From Pseudomonadota bacterium (GTDB taxonomy: Bacteria; Pseudomonadota; Gammaproteobacteria; Steroidobacterales; Steroidobacteraceae): a stretch of DNA of 64,000 bases. The stretch is taken from contig JADIZR010000001.1 of the NCBI GenBank assembly GCA_016704655.1, positions 372,001-436,000 of the forward strand, read 5' to 3'. Positions within the stretch are counted from its first letter, which is position 1. Every line of letters begins with the position of its first letter. Made by a program: the position numbers and the translations under genes. Shown in pieces: positions 52,783 through 60,728 of the stretch. The notes beneath the pieces are model-generated. The model saw only the letters and a list, made by a program, of their open reading frames with translations, did not search any database and had not been told where the DNA came from.

Positions 52783-54814
52783 ATGGCGACGTCCCGCGAA
52801 GTGGCGAGGCGGGCCCGCGAACTGCGCGAGCTGATCGAAAGTCACAACTACCGGTACTACGTCCTCGACGATCCGGAGATCCCGGACGTGCAGTTCGACG
52901 AGCTGATGCGTGAACTGCAACAGCTCGAGTCCGCCATCCCGAACTGGTCGATGCCGATTCGCCCACGCAACGGGTGGGCGGTCAGGCCGCGCGTGAATTC
53001 CGCGAAGTCGTGCACGCGGTGCCCATGCTCTCGCTCGACAACGCGTTCAGCGAGCAGGATATCGTCGACTTCGACCGCCGCGCGCGCGAACGCCTCGACG
53101 TCGACAGTATCGCCTATTCGGCTGAGCCCAAGATCGACGGCCTCGCGATCACGCTGCGCTACGAGCAGGGCCGGCTCGTCCAGGCGGCGACGCGAGGTGA
53201 CGGCTCGCGCGGCGAGGACGTCACCGTCAACGTGCGTGCCATCCGTTCGGTTCCGCTGCAGCTGCGCGGCAGCAAGCCGCCGCCGGTGCTGGAAGCGCGC
53301 GGCGAAGTCTTCATGACCCGCAGGTCGTTCGAGGCGCTGAACCTGCGCCAGGCCGCGCGCGGCGACAAGACGTTCGCCAATCCGCGCAATGCGGCGGCCG
53401 GCAGCCTGCGACAGCTCGACCCGTCGATCACGGCTGAGCGCTCGCTGGATCTGTTCTTCTACGGCGTGGGTGCGATCGCAGGCTGGACGACGCCACAGCG
53501 TCACAGCGAAATACTCACCGCCCTGCGCGAGTTCGGCCTGCGTACCTGCCCGGAAATTGCCGTGGTGGACGGTGTCGACGGGTGCCTCGAGTACTACGAC
53601 CGGATCGGCAAGCGCCGCGACGCGCTCGCATACGACATCGACGGCGTCGTCTACAAGGTCGATCGCCTCGACTGGCAGCGCGACCTGGGGTTTGTCGCCC
53701 GGGCGCCGCGCTGGGCCGTCGCGCATAAGTTTCCGGCGCAGGAAGCAACAACCGTGGTGAACGACGTGCAGTTTTATGTCGGGCGCACCGGTGCGCTCAC
53801 GCCGGTGGCGCACGTGAAGCCCGTGTTCGTCGGTGGCGTGACGGTGAGCAACGTCACCCTTCACAACATGGACGACGTGGCGCGCAAGGACGTGCGCATC
53901 GGCGACACCGTGCGCGTGCGCCGCGCCGGGGACGTCATCCCGAGATCGTGCGTGTGGTTCCGGCGCAGCGGCCAGCCAACGCGCGCGTCGTTGAATTGCC
54001 GGCGCGGTGTCCTGTCTGCAACTCCCACGTCGACCGTACTGAGGGCGAGGCTGTCGCACGTTGCTCCGGCGGACTCGTCTGTGCGGCGCAGCGCCTCGGC
54101 GCAATCCGTCATTTCGCATCCCGCCGCGCGCTGGACGTGGATGGCCTCGGTGAACGGCTGGTCGAACAGTTGATCGAAAGCGGTCGTGTCGCGACGCCGG
54201 CTGATCTCTACACCCTGACGGTGGACGAGATCGCTGAACTGGAGCGCATGGGCCCCAGGTCCGCGGCTAACTTGATTGCCGCGCTCGAGCAGAGCAAGCA
54301 GTCGACGCTGCCGCGATTCCTGTATGCGCTCGGCATCCGCGACGTGGGCGAGTCGACGGCGCTCGCGCTCGCCGGGCATTTCGGCGACCTCGATCCGTTG
54401 CAGGCCGCGACTCTCGAGGAGATTCAGCAGGTGCACGACGTCGGTCCCATCGTCGCGGCGCACGTCCGCGAATTCTTCGACGAGGAGCGCAATCGGCGCG
54501 TGATCCAGGCACTGCGCGCGGCGGGCGTGCGCTGGCCGGTCATTGAACGCACGGCGGCTGCCGCCGAAGGTCCACTGACCGGCCAGGTCGTCGTGATCAC
54601 CGGCACGCTGGCGACGATGTCACGTGAAGAGGCCAGGGAAGCCGCGCGAGCTGCTGGCGCGACCGTCACCGATTCCGTGTCAAAGAAAACGACGCTGCTG
54701 GTCGTGGGCGCGGATGCCGGTTCGAAGCTGAAGAAGGCACGCGACCTCGGGATCCGCATCGTCGACGAAGCCGAGTTCCAGCAGCTGCTCGATCACAACG
54801 GTCCGGCAGGATGA
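52783..54814 (+). CDS. ligA: NAD+-dependent DNA ligase LigA, two frameshifts
   Basis: About 677 aa after restoring two lost bases, matching the family length. Segment 1: RELRELIESHNYRYYVLDDP. A lost C at about 52932-52936 (GCCATCCCG for GCCCATCCCG) shifts to the frame with AVPMLSLDNAFSEQDIVDFD, the adenylation Lys in AEPKIDGLAITLRY, and the OB fold GDTVRVRRAGDVIP. A lost G at about 53942 (CCGAG for CCGGAG) shifts again to RCPVCNSHVDRTEGEAVARC (zinc finger), the HhH motifs (LERMGPRSAANLIAALEQSK) and BRCT (VVITGTLATMSREEAREAAR). It seals Okazaki nicks. The indels are probably not real. Confidence 0.93.
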
Positions 54815-54836
54815 CGCCCGGGCGCGGGCTGACGTG

Positions 54837-55760
54837 ATGCTGCGTTACGCCCTCGGGCGCTTGCTCGGCATCGTTCCGACCCTGCTGGTCATCGTGACGG
54901 CTGCGTTTTTCGTGATGCGGCTGGCACCGGGCGGGCCATTCGACGAGGAGCAGGCGATCCCGCCCGAGATCGAGGCGAACCTGCAGGCTGCTTACGGCCT
55001 AGATCAGCCGGTCTTCGTGCAGTATGGACGCTACCTGCAGGCGCTGGCGCAAGGCGACCTCGGCCCGTCGTTCAAGTACAAGGACTACCGCGTTTCGGAA
55101 CTGATCGCACGCGGTCTTCCGGTCACGCTGACTATAGGGTCGCTCGCGCTGTTGCTCGCGCTCGCGCTGGGTGTGCCGCTCGGGATGGCTGCAGCCTTGC
55201 GGCATGACACGGCGCTGGATCACGCCGTCATGACCCTGGCGCTCGCAGGCATTGCCGTTCCGGGATTCGTACTCGCACCCGTGCTGGCGCTGTATTTCGG
55301 CGTCAAGCTCGGCTGGCTGCCGGTCGCGGGCTGGGAGCCGGGCAGCGTCCGCCACCTGATCCTTCCAGTCATCACGCTTGCGCTGCCGTTCGTCGCCTAC
55401 ATCGCCAGGCTCACGCGTGCCAGCCTGCTCGAGGTGCTGCAGGCGCCCTACCTCCGCGCTGCGCGCGCCAAGGGACTCACTCGCAGCGCGCTGCTGCGTC
55501 GCCACGCGCTGAAGCCGATGCTGCTGCCGGTCGTGAGTTTCCTGGGGCCTGCCGCCGCCGCGCTCCTGACCGGCTCGCTCGTGGTCGAGCAGGTCTTCGG
55601 CCTGCCGGGCGTGGGTCGCTACTTCGTGCAGGGCGCCATCAACCGCGACTACACGCTGGTGATGGGCATGGTGATTTTCTACGCAGCGCTGATCCTGCTG
55701 CTCAACCTCGCCGTCGACCTGGTGTACGGCTGGCTCGATCCGAGAATCCGGCATGGTTGA
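54837..55760 (+). CDS. Oligopeptide/dipeptide ABC transporter permease, OppB type
   Basis: 307 aa from ATG 54837 (a GTG sits one codon before). Six membrane segments; N-terminal LRYALGRLLGIVPTLLVIVT, the OppB-type APGGPFDEE and the permease coupling motif RAARAKGLTRSALLRRHALK (EAA loop). It forms the membrane channel with the next gene, overlapping it by 8 bp. No binding protein gene is in the cluster. Confidence 0.92.
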   Translation: MLRYALGRLLGIVPTLLVIVTAAFFVMRLAPGGPFDEEQAIPPEIEANLQAAYGLDQPVFVQYGRYLQALAQGDLGPSFKYKDYRVSELIARGLPVTLTIGSLALLLALALGVPLGMAAALRHDTALDHAVMTLALAGIAVPGFVLAPVLALYFGVKLGWLPVAGWEPGSVRHLILPVITLALPFVAYIARLTRASLLEVLQAPYLRAARAKGLTRSALLRRHALKPMLLPVVSFLGPAAAALLTGSLVVEQVFGLPGVGRYFVQGAINRDYTLVMGMVIFYAALILLLNLAVDLVYGWLDPRIRHG

Positions 55761-56637
55761 GGCCGTGCCTGCCGGCGCGCACCGACAAAGCCTGTGGAGC
55801 GATGCCTGGCAGCGCCTGCAGCGCAGCCGCGCGGCGATCCTGGCGGCGTCTCTGCTGCTGCTCGTGTGCGCGCTCGCCCTCGTCGGCCCGTGGCTCAGTG
55901 CCTACACGGTGGCGCAAGTGGACTGGACGCAGGCGACGCTTGCAACACCGCCTTCTTTTGCGAACGGTCACTGGTTCGGCACCGACGCCAACGGCCGCGA
56001 CCTGTTCGTGCGGGTCTGGATCGGCACGCGCATGTCGCTGCTGGTTGCAGTGCTCGCGACGATTGTCAGCGTCGTGATCGGCGTCGCGTGGGGCGCAACG
56101 GCGGGTTACCTGGGCGGTCGCGCGGACGGCTGGATGATGCGGTTCGTCGACGTGCTCTACGCGCTGCCGTACATGTTCTTCGTGATCATCCTGACCGTCG
56201 TGTTCGGCCGCAGTCTCGTGCTGATCTTTCTCGCGATCGGAGCCGTGGGCTGGCTGACGATGGCGCGCATCGTGCGCGGCCAGGCGCTCGCATTGCGACA
56301 GCGCGAGTTCGTCGAAGCGGCCATTGCACTCGGCCTGTCGCCCGCCACCATCATCGCCCGGCACGTCGTGCCGAACCTGCTGGGCACGGTGATCGTGTAC
56401 GCGACGTTGACAGTGCCGCAGGTGATCCTGTTCGAGAGTTTCCTGAGCTTCCTCGGCCTCGGCGTGCAGGAACCGCTCACCAGCCTGGGCCGGCTCGTGG
56501 CCGAGGGGGCGCTCGAAATGGAATCGTCGCCGTGGCTGCTGCTGGTGCCCTCGGCCGTGCTCGCCCTCGTGCTGCTGTGCCTGAATTTCCTGGGTGACGG
56601 GCTGCGCGACGCGCTGGACCCGAGGCAGCGCCGATGA
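55753..56637 (+). CDS. Oligopeptide/dipeptide ABC transporter permease, OppC type
   Basis: 294 aa. N-terminal helix after LQRSRAAILAAS, OppC motif HWFGTDANGRDLFVRVWIGT, EAA loop FVEAAIALGLSPATIIARHV, and FESFLSFLGLGVQEPLTSLG near the end. Second half of the heterodimeric channel; it overlaps the oppD-type gene by 4 bp. Confidence 0.92.
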   Translation: MVEAVPAGAHRQSLWSDAWQRLQRSRAAILAASLLLLVCALALVGPWLSAYTVAQVDWTQATLATPPSFANGHWFGTDANGRDLFVRVWIGTRMSLLVAVLATIVSVVIGVAWGATAGYLGGRADGWMMRFVDVLYALPYMFFVIILTVVFGRSLVLIFLAIGAVGWLTMARIVRGQALALRQREFVEAAIALGLSPATIIARHVVPNLLGTVIVYATLTVPQVILFESFLSFLGLGVQEPLTSLGRLVAEGALEMESSPWLLLVPSAVLALVLLCLNFLGDGLRDALDPRQRR

Positions 56638-57683
56638 CCGCCGAGCCCATGCTGCGGGTGCGCGACCTGGGGGTGAATTTCGCCACCTCGCAGGGCGAAG
56701 TACAGGCCGTGTCGGGCGTTTCATTCGACGTCCGCGCAGGTGAATGCCTCGCCGTCGTTGGTGAATCGGGATCCGGCAAGACCCAGGTGCTGATGGGTTG
56801 CCTTGGCTTGCTCGCCGCGAATGGCATGGCACGTGGCTCGGCGCTGTTCGCCGGTCGGGAATTGATCGGTGCAACCGAACGCGCACTCAACCAGGTACGC
56901 GGTACCGGCATCGGATTGCTGTCGCAGGACCCGCTCAGTTCGCTGACGCCGCACCTGCGCATCGAGACGCTGTTGATCGAAGGCCTGGTCGATCGCGGCC
57001 TCGCCACGCGCGCCGAAGCCCGTGAGCGTGCGCTGCAGGCGCTGGCAGAGGTCGACATCCCGGAGCCTGCGGCGCGGTTGCGCCAGTACCCGCACGAACT
57101 CTCGGGCGGGATGCGCCAGCGCGTTGCGCTTGCGGCTGCGCTCATGTGCGCGCCAAGGCTGCTGTTCGCGGACGAACCGACCACCGCGCTCGACGTCAGC
57201 GTGCAGGCGCGCGTCCTCGAACTGCTGGCGGGAGTGCGTGACCGCGGCTTGGGCGTGTTGATCATCACTCACGATCTCGGCGTGGTGGCGGGCCTCGCCG
57301 ACCGGGTCGCCGTCATGTATGCGGGCCGCATCGTCGAAACCGCGACGACGGACGAGCTGTTTTCCGCGCCGCGACATCCTTACACGAGGGCCTTGCTGGC
57401 GGCCGTGCCGCGGCTGCAAGGCGACGCCCAGGCGCGGCTCGTCGGGATCGCTGGCGATCCGCCGCAACCCTCCGCACGTCCTCCGGGATGTGCCTTTGCG
57501 CCGCGATGCGAACGTGCGGTGGCGGCCTGTGGCGAATCGCGCCCGGAGCTGACGCAGTGCGCGGGCCGCAGTCAGGTCGGGGCCTCGGACGATGAGGCGA
57601 GTCTGTCGCTTGCTGCGCGAGGTGTGCCGATCACCGCCGTCGCTTGTCATCGTCCGCTGCGAGCAGCGGCGGAGATCGTATGA
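56634..57683 (+). CDS. Oligopeptide/dipeptide ABC transporter ATPase, OppD type
   Basis: 349 aa. Walker A GESGSGKTQVLMG (T where most have S), signature ELSGGMRQRVALAAALMCAP, Walker B LLFADEPTTALDVSVQARVL, H-loop LIITHDLGVV, and the C-terminal oligopeptide-family extension with APRCERAVAACGE. In Opp/Dpp ATPases clustered cysteines of this region can hold an Fe-S site; only part is visible. It energises import. Confidence 0.92.
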   Translation: MTAEPMLRVRDLGVNFATSQGEVQAVSGVSFDVRAGECLAVVGESGSGKTQVLMGCLGLLAANGMARGSALFAGRELIGATERALNQVRGTGIGLLSQDPLSSLTPHLRIETLLIEGLVDRGLATRAEARERALQALAEVDIPEPAARLRQYPHELSGGMRQRVALAAALMCAPRLLFADEPTTALDVSVQARVLELLAGVRDRGLGVLIITHDLGVVAGLADRVAVMYAGRIVETATTDELFSAPRHPYTRALLAAVPRLQGDAQARLVGIAGDPPQPSARPPGCAFAPRCERAVAACGESRPELTQCAGRSQVGASDDEASLSLAARGVPITAVACHRPLRAAAEIV

Positions 57684-58537
57684 GCGCGCCGCCGCCTTTG
57701 TTGCAGGTTGAACGTGCCAGCGTCCGCTACACGCTGCGGGGTGCGGGAATGTTCGCGCCGGCACGCACGCTTGACGCGTTGTCCGACGTGTCCATCGCGA
57801 TTCCTGAGGGTGGCCGGCTCGGCGTCGTCGGTGAGTCCGGGTCGGGCAAGTCGACGCTCGCGCGTGTCGTGCTCGGGCTCGTGCGCGCGCAAGCAGGACG
57901 AGTGGCGTGGGAAGGCCGCACCGTCGATTACGACGACGCGACCGCGATGCGCTCCCTGCGGCGTGAGATGCAGGTGGTCTTCCAGGACCCGTTCGGCAGC
58001 CTCGATCCACGCATGACGGCGGGGCAGGCAGTCGGCGAGGCATTGCAGGCGCTGGCCGGTCCCGTGGCTTCCGTTGCAGCGCAGGATCGCATCCATGCGG
58101 CATTGTCAGAAGTCGGGCTTGCGGCGGCCTTCGCCCACCGCTACCCGCACGAAATGAGCGGCGGCCAGTGCCAGCGCGTCGCGATCGCGCGTGCGATCGT
58201 TGCCCGGCCGCGCCTCCTCGTCTGCGACGAGGTCGTGAGTGCGCTCGACGTTTCCGTGCAGGCGCAGATCGTCAATCTCCTGCACGAACTCAGCGAGCGG
58301 TACCAGATGTCGCTGCTCTTCATCAGCCACAACCTCGCGGTGGTGCGCCACCTCTGCGATGAAGTCGCCGTGTTGTGCCGGGGACGATTGGTGGAGCAGG
58401 GGAGTTGCGCTGCCATCTTCGGCGACCCGCAGGCGCAGTACACACGCGACTTGCTGGCCGCCGTGCCGGAGCCGGCTCCGGCGTTGCAGCGGGCGCGTAT
58501 CGCCTCGGCGCGGAATGCGCTGAGGGCGAGCCGATAG
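57680..58537 (+). CDS. Oligopeptide/dipeptide ABC transporter ATPase, OppF type
   Basis: 285 aa from ATG 57680, overlapping the previous stop (ATGA). Walker A VVGESGSGKSTLARVVLGLV, Q-loop VFQDPFGSLDPRM, signature EMSGGQCQRVAIARAIVARP (C where R is usual), Walker B LLVCDEVVSALDVSVQAQIV, H-loop LFISHNLAVVRHLCDE. Pairs with the OppD-type ATPase. The C-terminal extension is short. Confidence 0.92.
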   Translation: MSAPPPLLQVERASVRYTLRGAGMFAPARTLDALSDVSIAIPEGGRLGVVGESGSGKSTLARVVLGLVRAQAGRVAWEGRTVDYDDATAMRSLRREMQVVFQDPFGSLDPRMTAGQAVGEALQALAGPVASVAAQDRIHAALSEVGLAAAFAHRYPHEMSGGQCQRVAIARAIVARPRLLVCDEVVSALDVSVQAQIVNLLHELSERYQMSLLFISHNLAVVRHLCDEVAVLCRGRLVEQGSCAAIFGDPQAQYTRDLLAAVPEPAPALQRARIASARNALRASR

Positions 58538-58544
58538 TCGCAGG

Positions 58545-58687
58545 CGTCGTATCCGGTGGCTTTTCCGGCCCGCGGAAAGGCAGATACGCGGGCCGGAAAA
58601 GCCACCGGATACGACGCTCGATCGGCGGCGCCTGAGCGCGTTCTCGCCGGAGCGAGAAGCGCGCACGGCGCATGTGGCGTCGACCGG
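58545..58687 (+). repeat. Double-hairpin repeat, copy A
   Basis: Hairpin 1 has perfect 30-bp arms (58545-58574 and 58587-58616) around the 12-nt loop GAAAGGCAGATA. A linker CTCGATCGGCGGCGCCTG follows, then hairpin 2 (TTCTCGC-CGGA-GCGAGAA), then GCACGGCGCATGTGG. Copy B on the other strand shares loops, linker and tail but has different, compensated stems. It starts 7 bp after the OppF-type stop. Confidence 0.85.
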
Positions 58688-58787
58688 CCCGCTGGATGGC
58701 GCCCACCATCCCGAACATCACGGTGGCCTGCGGGTGAATTCCACCTTTCGCCGACAGTCGGATTCGGCACGGCACTCGAACTTGCGC

Positions 58788-58930
58788 GCGGTTGAGGACA
58801 CTTGCGCCGTGCGACGTTTTCGGTCCGCCGAAAACGAGCCCAGGCGCCGCCGGTCGAGCCTTCGATCCGGGTTTGTTTTCGAACCGCGTATCTGCCTTTC
58901 CGCGGTTCGAAAACAAACCCGGATCAAGGC
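58788..58930 (-). repeat. Double-hairpin repeat, copy B (inverted)
   Basis: Read on the minus strand: perfect 25-bp hairpin arms (58864-58888 with 58901-58925 on the plus strand) around the same loop GAAAGGCAGATA, linker CTCGACCGGCGGCGCCTG, hairpin 2 GTTTTCGG-CGGA-CCGAAAAC, tail GCACGGCGCAAGTG. The alignment with copy A from the second arm to the tail is gap-free. The two copies point at each other across a 100-bp spacer (58688-58787) in which I see no gene. Confidence 0.85.
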
Positions 58931-58983
58931 CGCACCCCCGCGCCCAGCTCGCTTCGCAGGGAAAAGGTCCGAGGTCCCGGGAA

Positions 58984-59312
58984 TCCGTGGTTGGAATCGG
59001 TCCAGCTCTGTGGTTATCTGCGCTTGTCGCGGCGGCCGCGGTGCTGACAGGTTCGTGCGGGGCGGGGGCAAGGGAGTGCTCGTGACCGCGTTCTGCGGCG
59101 TCGGCCACGTGCTCGGGTCCATCGTCATCGGGTTCGTCGGCATCGCGATCGGCGCGTCGCTGCATCGGCTGCAGTGGCTCGAGGGCGTGCGCGGGCCGGC
59201 TGCTTTCGGGCACGGTTGGGGACGGGCGGCGGCGGGGGGGCGGCGGGCGCGGCACTGGCGCGGCCCGGCCGCCCTCAGCCTGTGTGGAGTGGGCATCGTC
59301 CTCGGCCTCTGA
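58984..59312 (+). pseudogene. Remnant of a small multi-helix membrane protein
   Basis: Two frames join near 59060-59076: first GIGPALWLSALVAAAAVLTG then SCGAGARE, then VLVTAFCGVGHVLGSIVIGF and VGIAIGASLHRLQWLEGVRG. Together they give two or three membrane helices with a GxGHVLGS motif like UreH/nickel-efflux-type membrane proteins (weak likeness). After VRG the reading becomes Gly/Arg-rich, with a run of seven or more G. No start or complete domain. A decayed gene, or one damaged by sequence errors. Confidence 0.4.
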
Positions 59313-59316
59313 CTGA

Positions 59317-59325
59317 TGCGATAAT
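59317..59325 (+). promoter_or_regulatory. Possible extended -10 promoter for the aminotransferase
   Basis: TGCGATAAT (TGn plus GATAAT) 46 bp before the ATG at 59371. No clear -35 hexamer, which extended -10 promoters can lack. Confidence 0.35.
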
Positions 59326-59370
59326 TGCAGGACGACCCGTTCGTCCAGCCAGGCACCAGGCATCGCGACC

Positions 59371-60639
59371 ATGTCCACCCGTTCCGTCCGGCCGAGTCCC
59401 GGCCTCGCTAACGTCCGCTACGAGATCCGCGGCAAGCTCGCCCGTCGCGCCCAGGAAATGGAGCGCATGGGGTACGACATCGTCTCGCTCAACATCGGCA
59501 ACCCGGGCGCCTTCGGCTTCCGCACGCCCGAGACCATGCGCCTCGCCATGATCGAGAACCTGCGCGCGGCCGAGGGCTACTGCCACCAGAAGGGCATCTT
59601 CCCGGCACGCGAGGCCGTGGTGATGCAGCAGCAGGAGCGGGGCGTCCGCGGCGTTACCGCCGACGACGTCTTCATCGGCAACGGCGTCAGCGAACTGATC
59701 GACCTCACGCTGCGGGCGCTGCTCGCGGCGGACGAGGAAGTGCTGGTGCCGAGTCCCGACTATCCGCTGTGGACCGCGGCGGTGAACCTGAACCGCGGGC
59801 GCGCCGTCCACTATCCGTGCCGCCCCGAGCGCGGCTTCGTGCCGGACCCGGAGGAAATCGAATCCCTGATCACGAAGCGCACGCGCGCCATCGTCGTGAT
59901 CAATCCGAACAATCCCACCGGCGCGGTCTACCCGCGGCCGGTACTCGAGGCCATCGCGCGCCTTGCCGAGAAGCACCACCTGGTGGTATTCGCGGACGAA
60001 ATCTACGACCAGATGACGTACGACGGCGCCGAGTTCGTGCCGATGGCCACGCTGGTGCATCACACGCTCTGCTGCACCATGAGCGGCCTGTCGAAGGTCT
60101 ATCGCGCCTGCGGTTACAGGGTCGGCTGGGCCGTGTTTTCCGGCGACCTCGAGAACGCCCGTGAGTACCTGTCGGCGCTCGAATTGCTGTCGTCACTGCG
60201 GCTCTGCAGCAACGTCGCGGGCCAGTGGGCCGTGCAGACGGCGCTCGGCGGGTACCAGAGCATCAAGGAGCTGATCCGCCCCGGCGGACGCCTGTACGAG
60301 TCCCGCAAGGCCATCGTGGATGCAGTGGCGCGCAGCAAGTACCTCACGCTCACGGTGCCGCGCGGCGCGTTGTACGCCTTCGTAGGCGTCGACACGCAAC
60401 GTCTGCCGGGATTCGACGACCGCCGGTTCGCCATGGACCTGCTCGAGCACAAGCACGTGCTGGTCGCCCCGGGCACCAGTTTCAACGTGGCGTACAACAC
60501 CCATTTCCGCGTCACGAACCTGCCGGAGCCCGAAGTGCTGTCCGACGTGTTCGACCGGATGGAAGAACTGCTGGACAACTACGCGGCAGGCGACGAGCCG
60601 GTGTCGCGGCCGACGCCGTTGCGGGCCGTCGAAGCATGA
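59371..60639 (+). CDS. alaA: Class I/II PLP aminotransferase, AlaA-like
   Basis: 422 aa. N-terminus NVRYEIRGKLARRAQEMERM and LNIGNPGAFGFRTPETM are typical of AlaA/YfbQ. PLP site: INPNNPTGAVY (Asn), VVFADEIYDQMTYDG (Asp, Tyr), Schiff-base Lys in MSGLSKVYRACGYRVGW, C-terminal Arg in THFRVTNLPEPE. It should transaminate pyruvate with glutamate to alanine; other alpha-keto acids are possible. Confidence 0.85.
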   Translation: MSTRSVRPSPGLANVRYEIRGKLARRAQEMERMGYDIVSLNIGNPGAFGFRTPETMRLAMIENLRAAEGYCHQKGIFPAREAVVMQQQERGVRGVTADDVFIGNGVSELIDLTLRALLAADEEVLVPSPDYPLWTAAVNLNRGRAVHYPCRPERGFVPDPEEIESLITKRTRAIVVINPNNPTGAVYPRPVLEAIARLAEKHHLVVFADEIYDQMTYDGAEFVPMATLVHHTLCCTMSGLSKVYRACGYRVGWAVFSGDLENAREYLSALELLSSLRLCSNVAGQWAVQTALGGYQSIKELIRPGGRLYESRKAIVDAVARSKYLTLTVPRGALYAFVGVDTQRLPGFDDRRFAMDLLEHKHVLVAPGTSFNVAYNTHFRVTNLPEPEVLSDVFDRMEELLDNYAAGDEPVSRPTPLRAVEA

Positions 60640-60728
60640 CCTCAGGCAGGTTATAAGGTTCAAGCGGTAACTACCTGAACCATAACGGTAAAAGTGTCGT
60701 TGTACTCGACGAGCTTCACACCGGCACG

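Noticed and set aside
49981..52920. 979-codon open frame on the minus strand over smc-zipA-ligA
   Set aside because: It is antisense to well-conserved SMC coding; GC-rich third positions keep such frames open. No domain in its translation.
58106..59378. Minus-strand frames across the hairpin repeats
   Set aside because: Arg/Ser/Pro-rich translations of palindromes and of antisense OppF-type coding; no start signal or domain.
60655..60700. Small inverted repeat GGTTCA...TGAACC before the AddB-like gene
   Set aside because: Six-base arms with a 13-base loop and no T-run; too weak to call a terminator or operator.
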